Assembly (NCBI GenBank): GCA_900754495.1
Contig: CAAEDC010000063.1
Span: 1-12,390 of the forward strand
DNA: 12,390 nucleotides
Direction of reading: 5' to 3'
Source of the DNA: Eggerthellaceae bacterium
GTDB lineage: Bacteria > Actinomycetota > Coriobacteriia > Coriobacteriales > Eggerthellaceae
This document shows, one piece after another, positions 1 to 7,871 of this stretch (its first letter is position 1; each line of letters starts with the position of its first letter). Under the pieces are notes generated by a model. It was not told where the DNA came from. It saw only the letters and a list, made by a program, of their open reading frames with translations, and ran no database searches. The position numbers and the translations under genes were made by a program.

Positions 1-581
1 GGCACGGCATGACGCCGGGCAACGAGCAGCGGCGGTACGTGGGGGGATCCACTGACGAGGGCCTCTCCGCAGAGGGCAGGTCGCGTTTGCGCGCCGCCTG
101 CGCCGATGCGTCGGTTGCGCGCGTGTACTCAAGCACGCTCAAGCGGACCGTCCAAACCGCGCAGATCCTCTTTCCCGAAGCGGGGATCGTCCCCCTCCGC
201 GATCTTCGCGAGATGGAGTTCGGCTCCTTTGAGGGGAAGAACGCCGACGAGCTTGCGGAAGACGCCTCCTATCGCGCATGGGTCGACGGCGGTTGCGCGG
301 GCGCATGCCCCGGAGGGGAGAGCCGTTCCGAGTTCGCGGCACGGTGCATCCGCGCGTTCGTCGACCACGTGAAGAGAGAGGAGCGGTTCGGCGCCGAGCG
401 CACGGTGTTCGTCGTCCATGGCGGCACCATCATGGCGATACTCTCCGAATTGGCGGATCCGGCGATAGGGTATTTCGAGGCGTCGGTTCCGCCGGGCGGC
501 AGGTGGGTGTGCGAGTGGGACGGCGATAGGTTGACGGATGCCCGGCGTTTGACCGAAGGGACGGCGCCATGCTCACGGTAG
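1..581 (+). CDS. cobC: Histidine phosphatase, probable alpha-ribazole phosphatase (5' end outside window)
   Basis: Partial gene. The reading frame is open to the left edge and its first complete codon is the catalytic His of the family's R-H-G motif: bases 3-14 read H-G-M-T, followed by P-G-N, matching RHGxTxxN. The first ATG in the frame (position 9) lies after that His and so cannot be the real start. Other family marks are VYSSTLKRTVQTA, the acidic EMEFGSFEG stretch, PGGES, and the second catalytic His in VVHGGTI (codon 417-419). Phosphoglycerate-mutase-like phosphatases of this size next to cobalamin genes usually remove the 5'-phosphate from alpha-ribazole phosphate or adenosylcobalamin phosphate in nucleotide-loop assembly. 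That substrate is inferred from context; the fold alone would also fit other phosphomonoesters. The gene overlaps cbiB by 13 bp, which suggests coupled translation. Confidence 0.85.
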   Translation, partial: HGMTPGNEQRRYVGGSTDEGLSAEGRSRLRAACADASVARVYSSTLKRTVQTAQILFPEAGIVPLRDLREMEFGSFEGKNADELAEDASYRAWVDGGCAGACPGGESRSEFAARCIRAFVDHVKREERFGAERTVFVVHGGTIMAILSELADPAIGYFEASVPPGGRWVCEWDGDRLTDARRLTEGTAPCSR

Positions 582-1549
582 CTGCCGTCGTCGCGGGTTT
601 TCTCCTCGATGCGCTTCTGGGGGATCCTCGTCGCATACCCCATCCGATCGTCGCGATGGGCAATGCGATCGCGTGGCTTGAGCCGCGGCTGCGCGCCGCG
701 TTTCCCGATACGCCATCGGGCGCTCGGCGTGCCGGCATGGTCCTGGTCGCCGTTTTGTGCGCGGGATCGTTCGGGGCGACGTGGTGCTTGATCGCCGTCG
801 CGGGCCTCGTCCACCCCCTTTTGGGGTTCGCCGTGGAAACGTGGCTGTGCTACCAGGCGCTTGCCGCCTGCGAGCTGCGTCGCCAGAGCATGCGCGTGGT
901 GAGGGAGCTGACACGGGGGGGCCTGCCTGCAGCGCGCCGCGCGGTCGGCATGATCGTCGGGCGCGATACCGAGGCGCTTGACGAGCGGGGCGTGCTGAAG
1001 GCGGCGGTGGAGACCGTCGCCGAGAACACGGCGGATGGCGTTGTCGGTCCGCTGGTGTACCTGATTGTCGGTGGAGCGCCGCTGGGCATGCTGTACAAAG
1101 CCGTGAACACCATGGACTCGATGGTCGGATACAAAAACGAGCGCTACCTCGATTTCGGCCGTGCCGCGGCGCGCGTCGACGACGTGCTCGGCTTCGTCCC
1201 CGCACGGCTTGCGGCTCTGTGCATGATCGCCGCCGCACCCGTCGCGGGGCTTTCCGCCAAAGGGGCGTGGCGCATTTGGCGCCGCGATCGGTTCAATCAC
1301 GCAAGCCCCAATTCCGCCCAAACCGAATCGGCGATGGCGGGGGCGTTGGGCGTCGAGCTGGCGGGCAGCGCGGTGTATTTCGGAAAGCTGGTCGAAAAGC
1401 CCACGATGGGCGATGCGACCAGGTCGATCGAGAGGGAGGATGTGCGCCGGGCCAATCGGCTCATGGTGCTGGCAAGCGCGCTTTCCCTGGTCGTTTTGGG
1501 CGGCGCGCGCATCGCGCTCGTCGCAGCGGCCGGAGCGATGGCGTGGTAA
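569..1549 (+). CDS. cbiB: Adenosylcobinamide-phosphate synthase CbiB
   Basis: Membrane enzyme of 326 aa that joins adenosylcobyric acid to (R)-1-amino-2-propanol phosphate (or aminopropanol), giving adenosylcobinamide phosphate. The sequence shows the family signatures in order: LLGDPRRIPHPIVAMG (residues 16-31), VETVAENTADGVVGPL (147-162), KAVNTMDSMVGYKNERY (177-193), GRAAARVDDV (197-206) and HASPNSAQTESAMAGALG (244-261). Hydrophobic stretches near residues 3-15, 57-90, 207-228 and 298-324 fit a polytopic inner-membrane protein, and the length is normal for the family. The start at 569 has a GAAGGG ribosome site about 9 nt upstream, inside the end of the phosphatase gene. Its substrate is made by the next gene product (the CobD-like enzyme) and by CbiP two genes downstream. 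Confidence 0.95.
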   Translation: MLTVAAVVAGFLLDALLGDPRRIPHPIVAMGNAIAWLEPRLRAAFPDTPSGARRAGMVLVAVLCAGSFGATWCLIAVAGLVHPLLGFAVETWLCYQALAACELRRQSMRVVRELTRGGLPAARRAVGMIVGRDTEALDERGVLKAAVETVAENTADGVVGPLVYLIVGGAPLGMLYKAVNTMDSMVGYKNERYLDFGRAAARVDDVLGFVPARLAALCMIAAAPVAGLSAKGAWRIWRRDRFNHASPNSAQTESAMAGALGVELAGSAVYFGKLVEKPTMGDATRSIEREDVRRANRLMVLASALSLVVLGGARIALVAAAGAMAW

Positions 1550-1560
1550 GGATGGATGCG

Positions 1561-2652
1561 ATGAGACGATGCGACGGACTGCCTCCCCATGGAGGGGATA
1601 TCGAGGCCTTCGAGCGGTGCTACGGATGCCGCCCGCTCGACTTTTCCGTCAACACGAACCCGTACGGTTTGTCGCCCGCCGCGCGGAAGGCGGCGATAGG
1701 GGCGTTGGACCATGCCGACCGCTATCCCGACCCCCATTGCCGAGGCCTCGTAGCGGCGCTTGCTCGGCGCAACGGAGTCGATTCGAGCGGGGTGCTGGTG
1801 GGAAACGGCGCGACGGATGTGATGTTTCGCCTGATGAGGGCGTTGTCTCCTGCTAGAGCGCTCGTGTGCGCCCCGACGTTTTCCGAATACGAGCGGGCAT
1901 GTGCGCGCGTGGGCTGCTCCGTGGAGGCGTACGCTTTGGACCCCTCGCGCGACTATCTGCTGGACGAGGGCATCCTCGAGCGGCTGGACGGCGTCGATGT
2001 CGTCTTCCTGTGCGAGCCGAACAATCCCACCGGCCAGCTTGACGATCCGTCCTTGCTGCGGCGCGTGCTGTCGCGTTGCGAGGAGTCGGGATGCGTGCTG
2101 GTGGTGGACGAGTGCTTCAACGGGTTTCTCGCCAAGCCCGAGGAGGCGAGCATCCGCGGCCTCGTCCCCGATCACCCGCGGCTTGTGGTGATCGACGCGC
2201 TCACCAAGACGCACGGGATGGCGGGGTTGCGACTGGGATACGCCCTGTGTTCCGACGCCGATCTCGTCGCCCGCGCTTGGGCGGCGGGGGTTCCCTGGTC
2301 CGTTTCGGTCATCGCGCAGGAGGCGGGATGCGCGGCTTTGGGGGACGAAGAGCACGTCGAGCGGGCGCGTGAGCTGGTGGCGCGGGAGCGGCCGATTATG
2401 GCGGAGGAGCTTGCGTCGATGGGACTGGAGGTCATCCCTTCTCAGGCGAATTACCTCACCGCCCGCGCGCCGGTTTCCGATCTGCCCGCGCGCCTTGCCA
2501 GAAGGGGCGTCATGGTGCGCGATTGCGGTACCTATGACGGACTGCCCGACGGTTGCGTGAGGTTTGCGGTCAGATTGCCGGAGGAGAATCGCTGCCTGGT
2601 CGAAGCGGTGCGCGAGGCGCTGGCGGACGAAGGAAGAGGGGAGGCGCGATGA
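1561..2652 (+). CDS. cobD: Threonine-phosphate decarboxylase, CobD/HisC-like PLP enzyme
   Basis: Fold-type I PLP enzyme of 363 aa. It probably decarboxylates L-threonine O-3-phosphate to (R)-1-aminopropan-2-yl phosphate, the linker of B12. Visible marks are FSVNTNPYG near residue 28, GNGATDV (81-87), the PNNPTG loop (153-158), VVDECF with the PLP-pyridine Asp (D183), the Schiff-base Lys in LTKTHGMAGLRLGY (K216), and a C-terminal VRFAVR carboxylate-binding Arg region near 333-338. The family closely resembles histidinol-phosphate aminotransferase (HisC), so CobD is chosen because the gene lies between cbiB and cbiP. I prefer the ATG at 1561 because AAGGA at 1548-1552 sits 8 nt before it; the in-frame ATG at 1552 would add MDA but has no ribosome site. 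The frame is open back to 1219 inside cbiB, but that part only shadows cbiB. The stop overlaps the next start as ATGA. Confidence 0.87.
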   Translation: MRRCDGLPPHGGDIEAFERCYGCRPLDFSVNTNPYGLSPAARKAAIGALDHADRYPDPHCRGLVAALARRNGVDSSGVLVGNGATDVMFRLMRALSPARALVCAPTFSEYERACARVGCSVEAYALDPSRDYLLDEGILERLDGVDVVFLCEPNNPTGQLDDPSLLRRVLSRCEESGCVLVVDECFNGFLAKPEEASIRGLVPDHPRLVVIDALTKTHGMAGLRLGYALCSDADLVARAWAAGVPWSVSVIAQEAGCAALGDEEHVERARELVARERPIMAEELASMGLEVIPSQANYLTARAPVSDLPARLARRGVMVRDCGTYDGLPDGCVRFAVRLPEENRCLVEAVREALADEGRGEAR

Positions 2653-4163
2653 GCATGGGGAAAGCCAAGGCGCTTATGGTGCAGGGCACCATGTCCAATG
2701 CGGGAAAAAGCCTGACGGTGGCGGGAATCTGCCGCTACTTCACGCGCAGGGGCCTGCGCGTTGCGCCGTTCAAGAGCCAGAACATGGCCCTGAACAGCTT
2801 CATCACCGAAGACGGCCTTGAGATGGGACGCGCCCAGGTGATGCAGGCGGAGGCATGCGGCATCGCGCCCGATGCGCGCATGAACCCCATCCTCCTCAAG
2901 CCGGAGGGGGATGAGGGCAGCCAGGTGATCGTGAACGGAGAGGTGCGCGGCTCCATGAAGGCGGTCGACTACGCCCGCTACCGCAAAAGCCTCGTCTCCG
3001 ATGTGAAGCGGGCCTTTGACTCCTTGGCGTCGGAAAACGACCTCATCGTCATCGAGGGGGCGGGCAGTCCGGCGGAGATCAACCTCGGGCGGGACGACTT
3101 GGTGAACATGGGCATGGCGCGCATCGCGGATGCTCCGGTCCTGCTTGTCGGCGATATCGATTTGGGAGGGGTGTTCGCCCAGCTTTACGGCACCATGCAG
3201 CTGCTCGAGCCCGATGACCGCCGCCGCGTGCGAGGGCTGGTCGTCAACAAGTTCCGCGGAGACGCTTCCATTCTGCGTCCCGGATTGGGGATGCTGGAGG
3301 ATCTGTGCGGCGTGCCCGTGGTTGGCGTGATGCCCTATCTCAGCGTGGACGTCGATGACGAGGACAGCCTGGCGTCGCGTTTGAGCGCGACGAGGGGGGA
3401 TGCTCCGCTCGATATCGCCGTCATCCGCCTTCCGAGGCTTTCCAACTTCACCGATTTCAACGAGATCGCGCGCCATCCTGCGATAAGCGTGCGCTACGTC
3501 GAAACCGCCTGCGGGCTCGGCAGGCCCGATCTGGTGATCCTCCCCGGAACCAAGAGCACCCTGGGCGATCTGTCCTGGTTGCGCCAAAGCGGGTTGGCCG
3601 CATGCGTGCAGGCGCTGGCAGCCGGCGGAACGCCGGTCATGGGCATATGCGGCGGATATCAGATGCTCGGCGAGCGATTGAAAGACCCCATCGGCGTCGA
3701 AGGCGGCGGCGAGATGGAGGGGTTGGGGCTTCTTCCCGCTTCGACGGTGTTCGAGGAGGCGAAGACGCGCACGCGCGCCAGCGGGCGCTTCCATATCGAC
3801 GGGGGGCCGTTCGCGTGTTTGGACGGCCTTGAAACCGAGGGCTACGAGATCCATATGGGCGCGACGAGCGTCGCGGGACCGGCGCCCCTCGATCTCAGGG
3901 TCTCCGGATCGGAGCATGGGGACGGTGCGGTCCGCGGCAACGTGATGGGGACCTACCTGCACGGGGTGCTCGATGCGGCGCCGGTGGTCGAAGCGCTTGC
4001 GCAGGAGCTGCTTGCCCGCAGGGGCCTGCCTTTGATGGAGGCTTCGGCGCCTGATGCGGCGCGCCATAAGGAAGCGGAGTACGATAAGCTTGCGGATGCC
4101 ATCGAGGCGTCCTTCGACACCGCGATGCTGACGCGCATCGTGGAGGAAGGGGTTGGACGATGA
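2649..4163 (+). CDS. cbiP: Adenosylcobyric acid synthase (glutamine-hydrolysing) CbiP/CobQ
   Basis: A 504-aa amidotransferase that amidates the b, d, e and g carboxylates of adenosylcobyrinic acid a,c-diamide, using glutamine and ATP. The N-terminal half is a dethiobiotin-synthetase-like ATPase: deviant P-loop QGTMSNAGKS (12-21), PFKSQNMALNSF (40-51), MNPILLKPEGDEGSQV (78-93), VIEGAGSPAEINL (134-146), GDIDLGGVFAQLYGT (168-182) and VVNKFRGD (198-205). The C-terminal half is a class-I glutamine amidotransferase of the CobB/CobQ type: ILPGTKSTLGDL (297-308), nucleophile Cys334 in GICGGYQMLG, and the catalytic-site His438 in GTYLHGVLD. The length is standard. The start at 2649 follows a purine-rich AGAGGGGAGG and overlaps the cobD stop as ATGA. 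An open frame upstream to 2553 is a shadow of cobD. The stop overlaps cbiC in the same ATGA way. Confidence 0.96.
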   Translation: MSMGKAKALMVQGTMSNAGKSLTVAGICRYFTRRGLRVAPFKSQNMALNSFITEDGLEMGRAQVMQAEACGIAPDARMNPILLKPEGDEGSQVIVNGEVRGSMKAVDYARYRKSLVSDVKRAFDSLASENDLIVIEGAGSPAEINLGRDDLVNMGMARIADAPVLLVGDIDLGGVFAQLYGTMQLLEPDDRRRVRGLVVNKFRGDASILRPGLGMLEDLCGVPVVGVMPYLSVDVDDEDSLASRLSATRGDAPLDIAVIRLPRLSNFTDFNEIARHPAISVRYVETACGLGRPDLVILPGTKSTLGDLSWLRQSGLAACVQALAAGGTPVMGICGGYQMLGERLKDPIGVEGGGEMEGLGLLPASTVFEEAKTRTRASGRFHIDGGPFACLDGLETEGYEIHMGATSVAGPAPLDLRVSGSEHGDGAVRGNVMGTYLHGVLDAAPVVEALAQELLARRGLPLMEASAPDAARHKEAEYDKLADAIEASFDTAMLTRIVEEGVGR

Positions 4164-4831
4164 AGGAGAACTGCCTAGCGGGAAGCGAGTTAACGGTCGC
4201 GCCGCACGATATCGAGAGGAGGAGCTTCGAGATCATCTCCCAAGAGCTCGGCAAGTCGCTTCCTCCCCTGATCGATCCCATCGTGAAGCGCGTCATCCAT
4301 GCCACGGCCGACTTTTCGTTTGCGGAATCGTTGAGGTTCTCCGACGGCGCGGTGGAGGCGGCGCTCGAGGCGCTGCGCGGAGGGGGGACCATCATCACCG
4401 ACACGAACATGGCGCTGTCCGGCATCAGCAAGCCCGCTCTGGCGAAGCTCGGATGCACGGCAGCATGCTATATGGCGGATGAGGACGTTGCCCGCGCGGC
4501 GCGTGAGAAGGGGACCACGCGTGCGGTCGCATGCATGGAGAAGGCGTGCACGGTGGAAGGCCCGCTGATCGTCGCGATCGGCAACGCCCCGACGGCTCTG
4601 ATCCACCTGCTGGAGCTTAAGGACGCGGGACGCATCGATCCGGCGCTCATCATCGGCGCTCCGGTCGGTTTCGTGAACGTGGTCGAGAGCAAGCGCCGCC
4701 TGATGGAAAGCGATGCCCGCTACATCGTCGCGGAGGGGCGCAAGGGCGGCTCCACCGTCGCCTGCTCCATCGTGAACGCGCTGCTGTATATGCTCACGCG
4801 CGGCGACGCTGCCGGCGGGGACGCAAGATGA
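4160..4831 (+). CDS. cbiC: Precorrin-8X / cobalt-precorrin-8 methylmutase CbiC
   Basis: A 223-aa cytoplasmic enzyme that moves a methyl group from C-11 to C-12 of the corrin precursor, giving (cobalt-)hydrogenobyrinate/cobyrinate. Family marks are IERRSFEII (18-26), RVIHATADFSFAE (44-56) with the catalytic His (H47), ITDTNMALSGI (79-89), GNAPTAL (141-147), IGAPVGFVNVVESK (165-178) and GRKGGSTVACSIVNALL (193-209). The length is typical. A ribosome site (GGAGGAAGGGG at 4142-4152) lies 7 nt before the ATG, which overlaps the cbiP stop by 4 nt. The last residues, GDAAGGDAR, look like an unconserved tail. The stop again overlaps the next start as ATGA. Whether the substrate carries cobalt cannot be told from this gene; the anaerobic-type neighbours favour the cobalt form. 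Confidence 0.95.
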   Translation: MKENCLAGSELTVAPHDIERRSFEIISQELGKSLPPLIDPIVKRVIHATADFSFAESLRFSDGAVEAALEALRGGGTIITDTNMALSGISKPALAKLGCTAACYMADEDVARAAREKGTTRAVACMEKACTVEGPLIVAIGNAPTALIHLLELKDAGRIDPALIIGAPVGFVNVVESKRRLMESDARYIVAEGRKGGSTVACSIVNALLYMLTRGDAAGGDAR

Positions 4832-5622
4832 CGGAGCGCGTCATCCCCGATGGCGTGATCGCGGTATTCGCGGGGACGTCGGAGGGCCGGGTGCTGTGCG
4901 AGCGCTTGTCCGAAGCGGGCAGGCGCGCCAAGGCGTTCGTGGCTACGGAGTATGGCGGCGAGCTGATCGACGGACTTCCCGGCATCGACGTCAACGTGGG
5001 CAGGCTCGATGCCGCGGCTATGACGGAAGCGCTTGTCGATGCGGCTTTGGTGATCGATGCGACGCATCCCTACGCCGCCGAAGCGAGCGCCAACGTGCGG
5101 TCCGCCTCCCGCGCTGCCGGAGTCGAATGCGTCCGTTTGGTGCGTCCGTCATTGCTCGATCCTGACGGGGCGGATGCCGATCAGCACGACGGAGTCGTCG
5201 CCTCCGTCGTCCCCGACGCCGCCGCAGCCGCCGCGTTCCTCGCGGGAGTCGAGGGGGATGCCCTTCTCACCACGGGCAGCAAGGATCTTCCCGCGTACGC
5301 GCACGTCCCCGGTTTGGCGCAAAGATGCTGGCCGCGCGTGCTGCCCGACGCGGACACGGTGCGCCGCTGCCATGAGCTGGGATTTCCTGAATCCCAGGTG
5401 ATATGCATGCAAGGGCCGTTCGAAAAAGACCTGAACGTGGCGCTTTTGCGCCATTGCAAAGCGCGCTGGCTCGTCACCAAGGACACGGGGAAGGCGGGGG
5501 GCTTTTCCGAAAAGGTCGAGGCGGTACGTGAAGCGGGTGCGCGGATCGTGCTGATCAGACGGCCCGTCGCAGATGAGCAGGGGCGCTCTTTGGATGAGGT
5601 GCTGGCGCTGCTCGGGCTTTGA
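4828..5622 (+). CDS. cbiJ: Precorrin-6A / cobalt-precorrin-6A reductase CobK/CbiJ
   Basis: A 264-aa NAD(P)H-dependent reductase of the corrin macrocycle. Visible marks are the nucleotide-binding FAGTSEGR (14-21), VIDATHPYAAEAS (75-87), LLTTGSKDL (146-154), WPRVLP (168-173), ICMQGPFEKDLN (192-203) and LVTKDTGKAGGFSEKVEA (215-232), all typical of CobK/CbiJ. The ATG overlaps the cbiC stop (ATGA at 4828-4831), and the ribosome site is weak (GGGG about 8 nt upstream), so translation probably depends on coupling. It is the last gene of the + strand run; the next gene is convergent and 17 nt away. The CobK versus CbiJ name depends on whether the pathway is aerobic or anaerobic. I use the anaerobic name because of CbiC, CbiP and CbiK nearby. 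Confidence 0.94.
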   Translation: MTERVIPDGVIAVFAGTSEGRVLCERLSEAGRRAKAFVATEYGGELIDGLPGIDVNVGRLDAAAMTEALVDAALVIDATHPYAAEASANVRSASRAAGVECVRLVRPSLLDPDGADADQHDGVVASVVPDAAAAAAFLAGVEGDALLTTGSKDLPAYAHVPGLAQRCWPRVLPDADTVRRCHELGFPESQVICMQGPFEKDLNVALLRHCKARWLVTKDTGKAGGFSEKVEAVREAGARIVLIRRPVADEQGRSLDEVLALLGL

Positions 5623-5627
5623 GCCCG
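5613..5627. other. Short inverted repeat over the cbiJ stop, between convergent operons
   Basis: CGGGCT-TTG-AGCCCG forms a 6-bp perfect stem with a 3-nt loop, spanning the cbiJ stop codon. It lies where the two operons meet and could slow RNA polymerase from either side. Neither strand shows a T-run after the stem, so it is not a standard intrinsic terminator, and I only record the structure. No better terminator was seen in the 17-nt gap. Confidence 0.35.
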
Positions 5628-5639
5628 CATCAGGGCGTC

Positions 5640-6788
5640 TTATCGCGCGAAGGGCAGATCGTCGACGCTGCGGACGACGGGGATGCCCGATTCGCGCGCG
5701 TGCTGCTCGAGCTGCGCGTTGCCGCTGTTCATCGTGCCGTAGCCCTCGAGCGTGCAGAGCACCGCATCGCAGCGTTCGAGCGACCTTTTGGCCCGGTTGA
5801 TCGCCTCATCGCCGATCGGCTCGAACGGGCGCTCCTCGATGACTTCGTTGGCAAGGTCGTTCGCGAGCGCCCAATCGACGTCCCCTCTGTGGAGGACGCC
5901 CGTCGAAAAGCCGACGCCCCGCTTCTGCAGGGCGCGAAACGCCGGTATCCCCGTGCCTCCGCCCGCGATGACGAAGACCCGTGCGGGCTCGTTGCTCCGC
6001 GACAACTCGACGCTGCCGAACAGGGGGTCGTAGCTCCCCTCGTCAAGATCGTAAAGCTCTTTGATCGTGTCGCGGGTGAAGATGTCCTCGGGCGTCCCGA
6101 AGCGGAAGATGCGATCGCCTTTGACGCAGAGGATGTAGTCGGAGATCTTCTGCGCCATGTCCAGCTCGTGCAGGGACATGATCACGGCGATGCGGTTCTT
6201 CTTGGCCATCGTGCGCAGGATTCCCAGCAGCTCCACTTGGTAGCGGACGTCGAGGAACGAGGTCGGCTCGTCCAGGAGGATGACGCGGGGCTCCTGGCAC
6301 AGGGCTCGCGCCAAAAGGACGCGCTGCTTTTGGCCGTCGCTGATGCGCATGAAATCGCGATCGCGCATCTCCCACGTGCTGGTGAGCTTCATGTAGCGCT
6401 CCACCGTGGCGCGGTCGTCCTCGTCGAGCAATCCCATGCGCCCTGTATAGGGATAGCGGCCGGTCTCCACGATGTCCTGGCAGGTGAGCATCTCCGTGCG
6501 GAGCCGATCCGTCAAAACGACCGCAAGCTCGCGTGCAAGCTCGCGCGAGGAGAGGTCGACAAGGGCCCTTCCTCCCAGCCTCACCTGGCCGGCAAGGGGC
6601 TTGAGGTGGCGTGCGATGGTTTTGAGGATCGTCGACTTGCCCGCGCCGTTGGGTCCGATGAGAGTGAGCACGTCGCCGCTATCCAGCGTGAACGCGATGC
6701 GCTCTATCAACGCGTCCCCGTCGTATCCCACCGCAAGGCCGTCTGCGGCGAAATAGGGGCGCTCGGCGTTCTCGGCAGAATGCGTCAT
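5640..6788 (-). CDS. ABC transporter ATPase (FecE/BtuD type) with extra C-terminal domain
   Basis: A 382-aa cytoplasmic ATPase of a metal-chelate/cobalamin-type importer. Residues about 11-260 are a standard ABC domain: Walker A GPNGAGKS (45-52), Q-loop region near 89-105 (the usual Gln is not clear), signature ISDGQKQRVLLARAL (149-163) with S-D-G-Q in place of S-G-G-Q, Walker B VILLDEPTSFLD (169-180), and H-loop His207 in MSLHELD. Residues about 268-382 are an additional alpha/beta-looking domain beginning VFVIAGGGTG, a glycine-rich strand-turn typical of nucleotide or dinucleotide sites. It also holds CDAVLCTLEGYGTMN and a final strand GIPVVRSVDD. FecE/BtuD proteins are normally about 250-275 aa, so this is a real extension of unknown role. 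The start at 6788 has GAGGGAG about 9 nt upstream and overlaps the permease stop (ATGA). The frame runs further upstream, antisense-like within the permease gene, with no sign that this is used. Confidence 0.9.
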   Translation of the reverse strand: MTHSAENAERPYFAADGLAVGYDGDALIERIAFTLDSGDVLTLIGPNGAGKSTILKTIARHLKPLAGQVRLGGRALVDLSSRELARELAVVLTDRLRTEMLTCQDIVETGRYPYTGRMGLLDEDDRATVERYMKLTSTWEMRDRDFMRISDGQKQRVLLARALCQEPRVILLDEPTSFLDVRYQVELLGILRTMAKKNRIAVIMSLHELDMAQKISDYILCVKGDRIFRFGTPEDIFTRDTIKELYDLDEGSYDPLFGSVELSRSNEPARVFVIAGGGTGIPAFRALQKRGVGFSTGVLHRGDVDWALANDLANEVIEERPFEPIGDEAINRAKRSLERCDAVLCTLEGYGTMNSGNAQLEQHARESGIPVVRSVDDLPFAR

Positions 6789-7867
6789 CGGGTTTTCTCC
6801 CTCTTCATCAGGATGTAGATCACCACAGGCGCACCGAACAGCGCGGTGACGGCGCTGATGGTCACCTCGGTCGGCGAGAAGATGGAGCGCGCGATGAGGT
6901 CGCAGACCAAGCAGAAGATCGCGCCGCCGAGAAAGCTCGCCGGCAGCACGCGTATGGGTTTGGAGGACTTCAAGCCCGCCTTCACGAGATGGGGGACGGC
7001 GATGCCGACGAACGAAATGGGGCCGGCAAATGCGGTGACGCAGGCGGCGAGCAGGCTGGAGAGCATGATCAGGGCGACGCGGAACGCGCGGATGTTGACG
7101 CCCATGCTCTTCGCGTAGGATTCGCCCAGCTGGAACGCGCTGATCGGCTTCGAAAGGAGGAAGACCGCCAGCGAGGCGGGCAGGCAGACGGCGCACATCA
7201 CGGCGACGTCGTTCCAGTTGGCGCCGGAAAAGCTGCCCAAAGACCAGTTCTGAAGGTTCACGATGTTCTGGTCGTCGGCAAACGTGATGAGGAAATCCGT
7301 CGCCGCGCCGCACGCGTAGCCCACCATCACGCCCGCGATGATGAGGGTGGCCATGGAGCTCACGCGCTGGGCGACGAGCAGGATGAACCCCATGACGGCC
7401 AGCGCGCCGACGAACGCCGCAATCACCATCATCCACGAAGGCATCGCCTGGTTGGATCCAAGCAAGACGATCATCACCAGGGCGACGACGAATTTGGCGC
7501 CCGATGAGACGCCCAGCGTATAGGGGCTTGCGATGGGGTTGTTGAAGAACGTCTGGAGCAAAAAGCCCGACAGCGCCAGCGCCGCGCCAAGCACGATGCA
7601 CGAGATGATGCGCGGCAAGCGGATCTCCCAGATGATCTGGCTGGACATGCTCTGGCTCGGACCGGCGGCAAGCGCCTGCAGCGCCTCGAGCGGAGGGATC
7701 TCGACGCTGCCGATGCACAGGTTCGCCAAGAGCAGCGCGAACGTGGCGATGGCCAGCACGATGAGGGTCACGGCGAAACGCCCTGCCTTGCCGGTATTGT
7801 CGTAGGAGTCGGCAAGGCGGCGGTCGGCTGCGAGGGTTGCGGGATCTTGCGTGGACGGCTTCATCAT
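6785..7867 (-). CDS. FecCD-family ABC transporter permease
   Basis: Polytopic membrane subunit of the importer (360 aa from this start). Family marks are EIRLPRIISCIVLGAALALSG followed by LQTFFNNPIASPYTLGVSSGAK (the R-x-P-R, L-x-G-A-x-L, NP-x-A-x-P and LG-x-x-x-G-A elements), then AKSMGVN, AGPISFVGIAVPHLVK with the coupling-helix region, and a last part FLGGAIFCLVCDLIAR / TEVTISAVTALFGAPVVIYIL. About 9-10 hydrophobic helices can be seen. A single permease implies a homodimer. The start is uncertain: ATG-ATG at 7864-7867 lies 4 nt after the substrate-binding-protein stop but lacks a clear ribosome site, while an ATG at 7909 has GGAAGG only 2 nt before it and would overlap that gene by 38 bp. 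I chose 7867 because the extra 14 residues look unconserved. The stop overlaps the ATPase start. Confidence 0.92.
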   Translation of the reverse strand: MMKPSTQDPATLAADRRLADSYDNTGKAGRFAVTLIVLAIATFALLLANLCIGSVEIPPLEALQALAAGPSQSMSSQIIWEIRLPRIISCIVLGAALALSGFLLQTFFNNPIASPYTLGVSSGAKFVVALVMIVLLGSNQAMPSWMMVIAAFVGALAVMGFILLVAQRVSSMATLIIAGVMVGYACGAATDFLITFADDQNIVNLQNWSLGSFSGANWNDVAVMCAVCLPASLAVFLLSKPISAFQLGESYAKSMGVNIRAFRVALIMLSSLLAACVTAFAGPISFVGIAVPHLVKAGLKSSKPIRVLPASFLGGAIFCLVCDLIARSIFSPTEVTISAVTALFGAPVVIYILMKREKTR

Positions 7868-7871
7868 GGCG

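Noticed and set aside
2532..4067. Long open frame (511 codons) on the - strand opposite cbiP
   Set aside because: It is antisense to a gene with full family motifs, its product is rich in His/Arg/Ala with no domain, and such frames are expected opposite G+C-rich coding DNA.
5619..6818. Open frame of 399 codons on the + strand opposite the ABC ATPase
   Set aside because: It mirrors the ATPase reading frame, shows no recognisable motif and starts on the cbiJ stop; treated as a compositional shadow.
6789..7718. Upstream extension of the ATPase frame to 692 codons
   Set aside because: The added part is out-of-frame translation of the permease gene; the ATG at 6788 has a ribosome site and the usual ATGA overlap.
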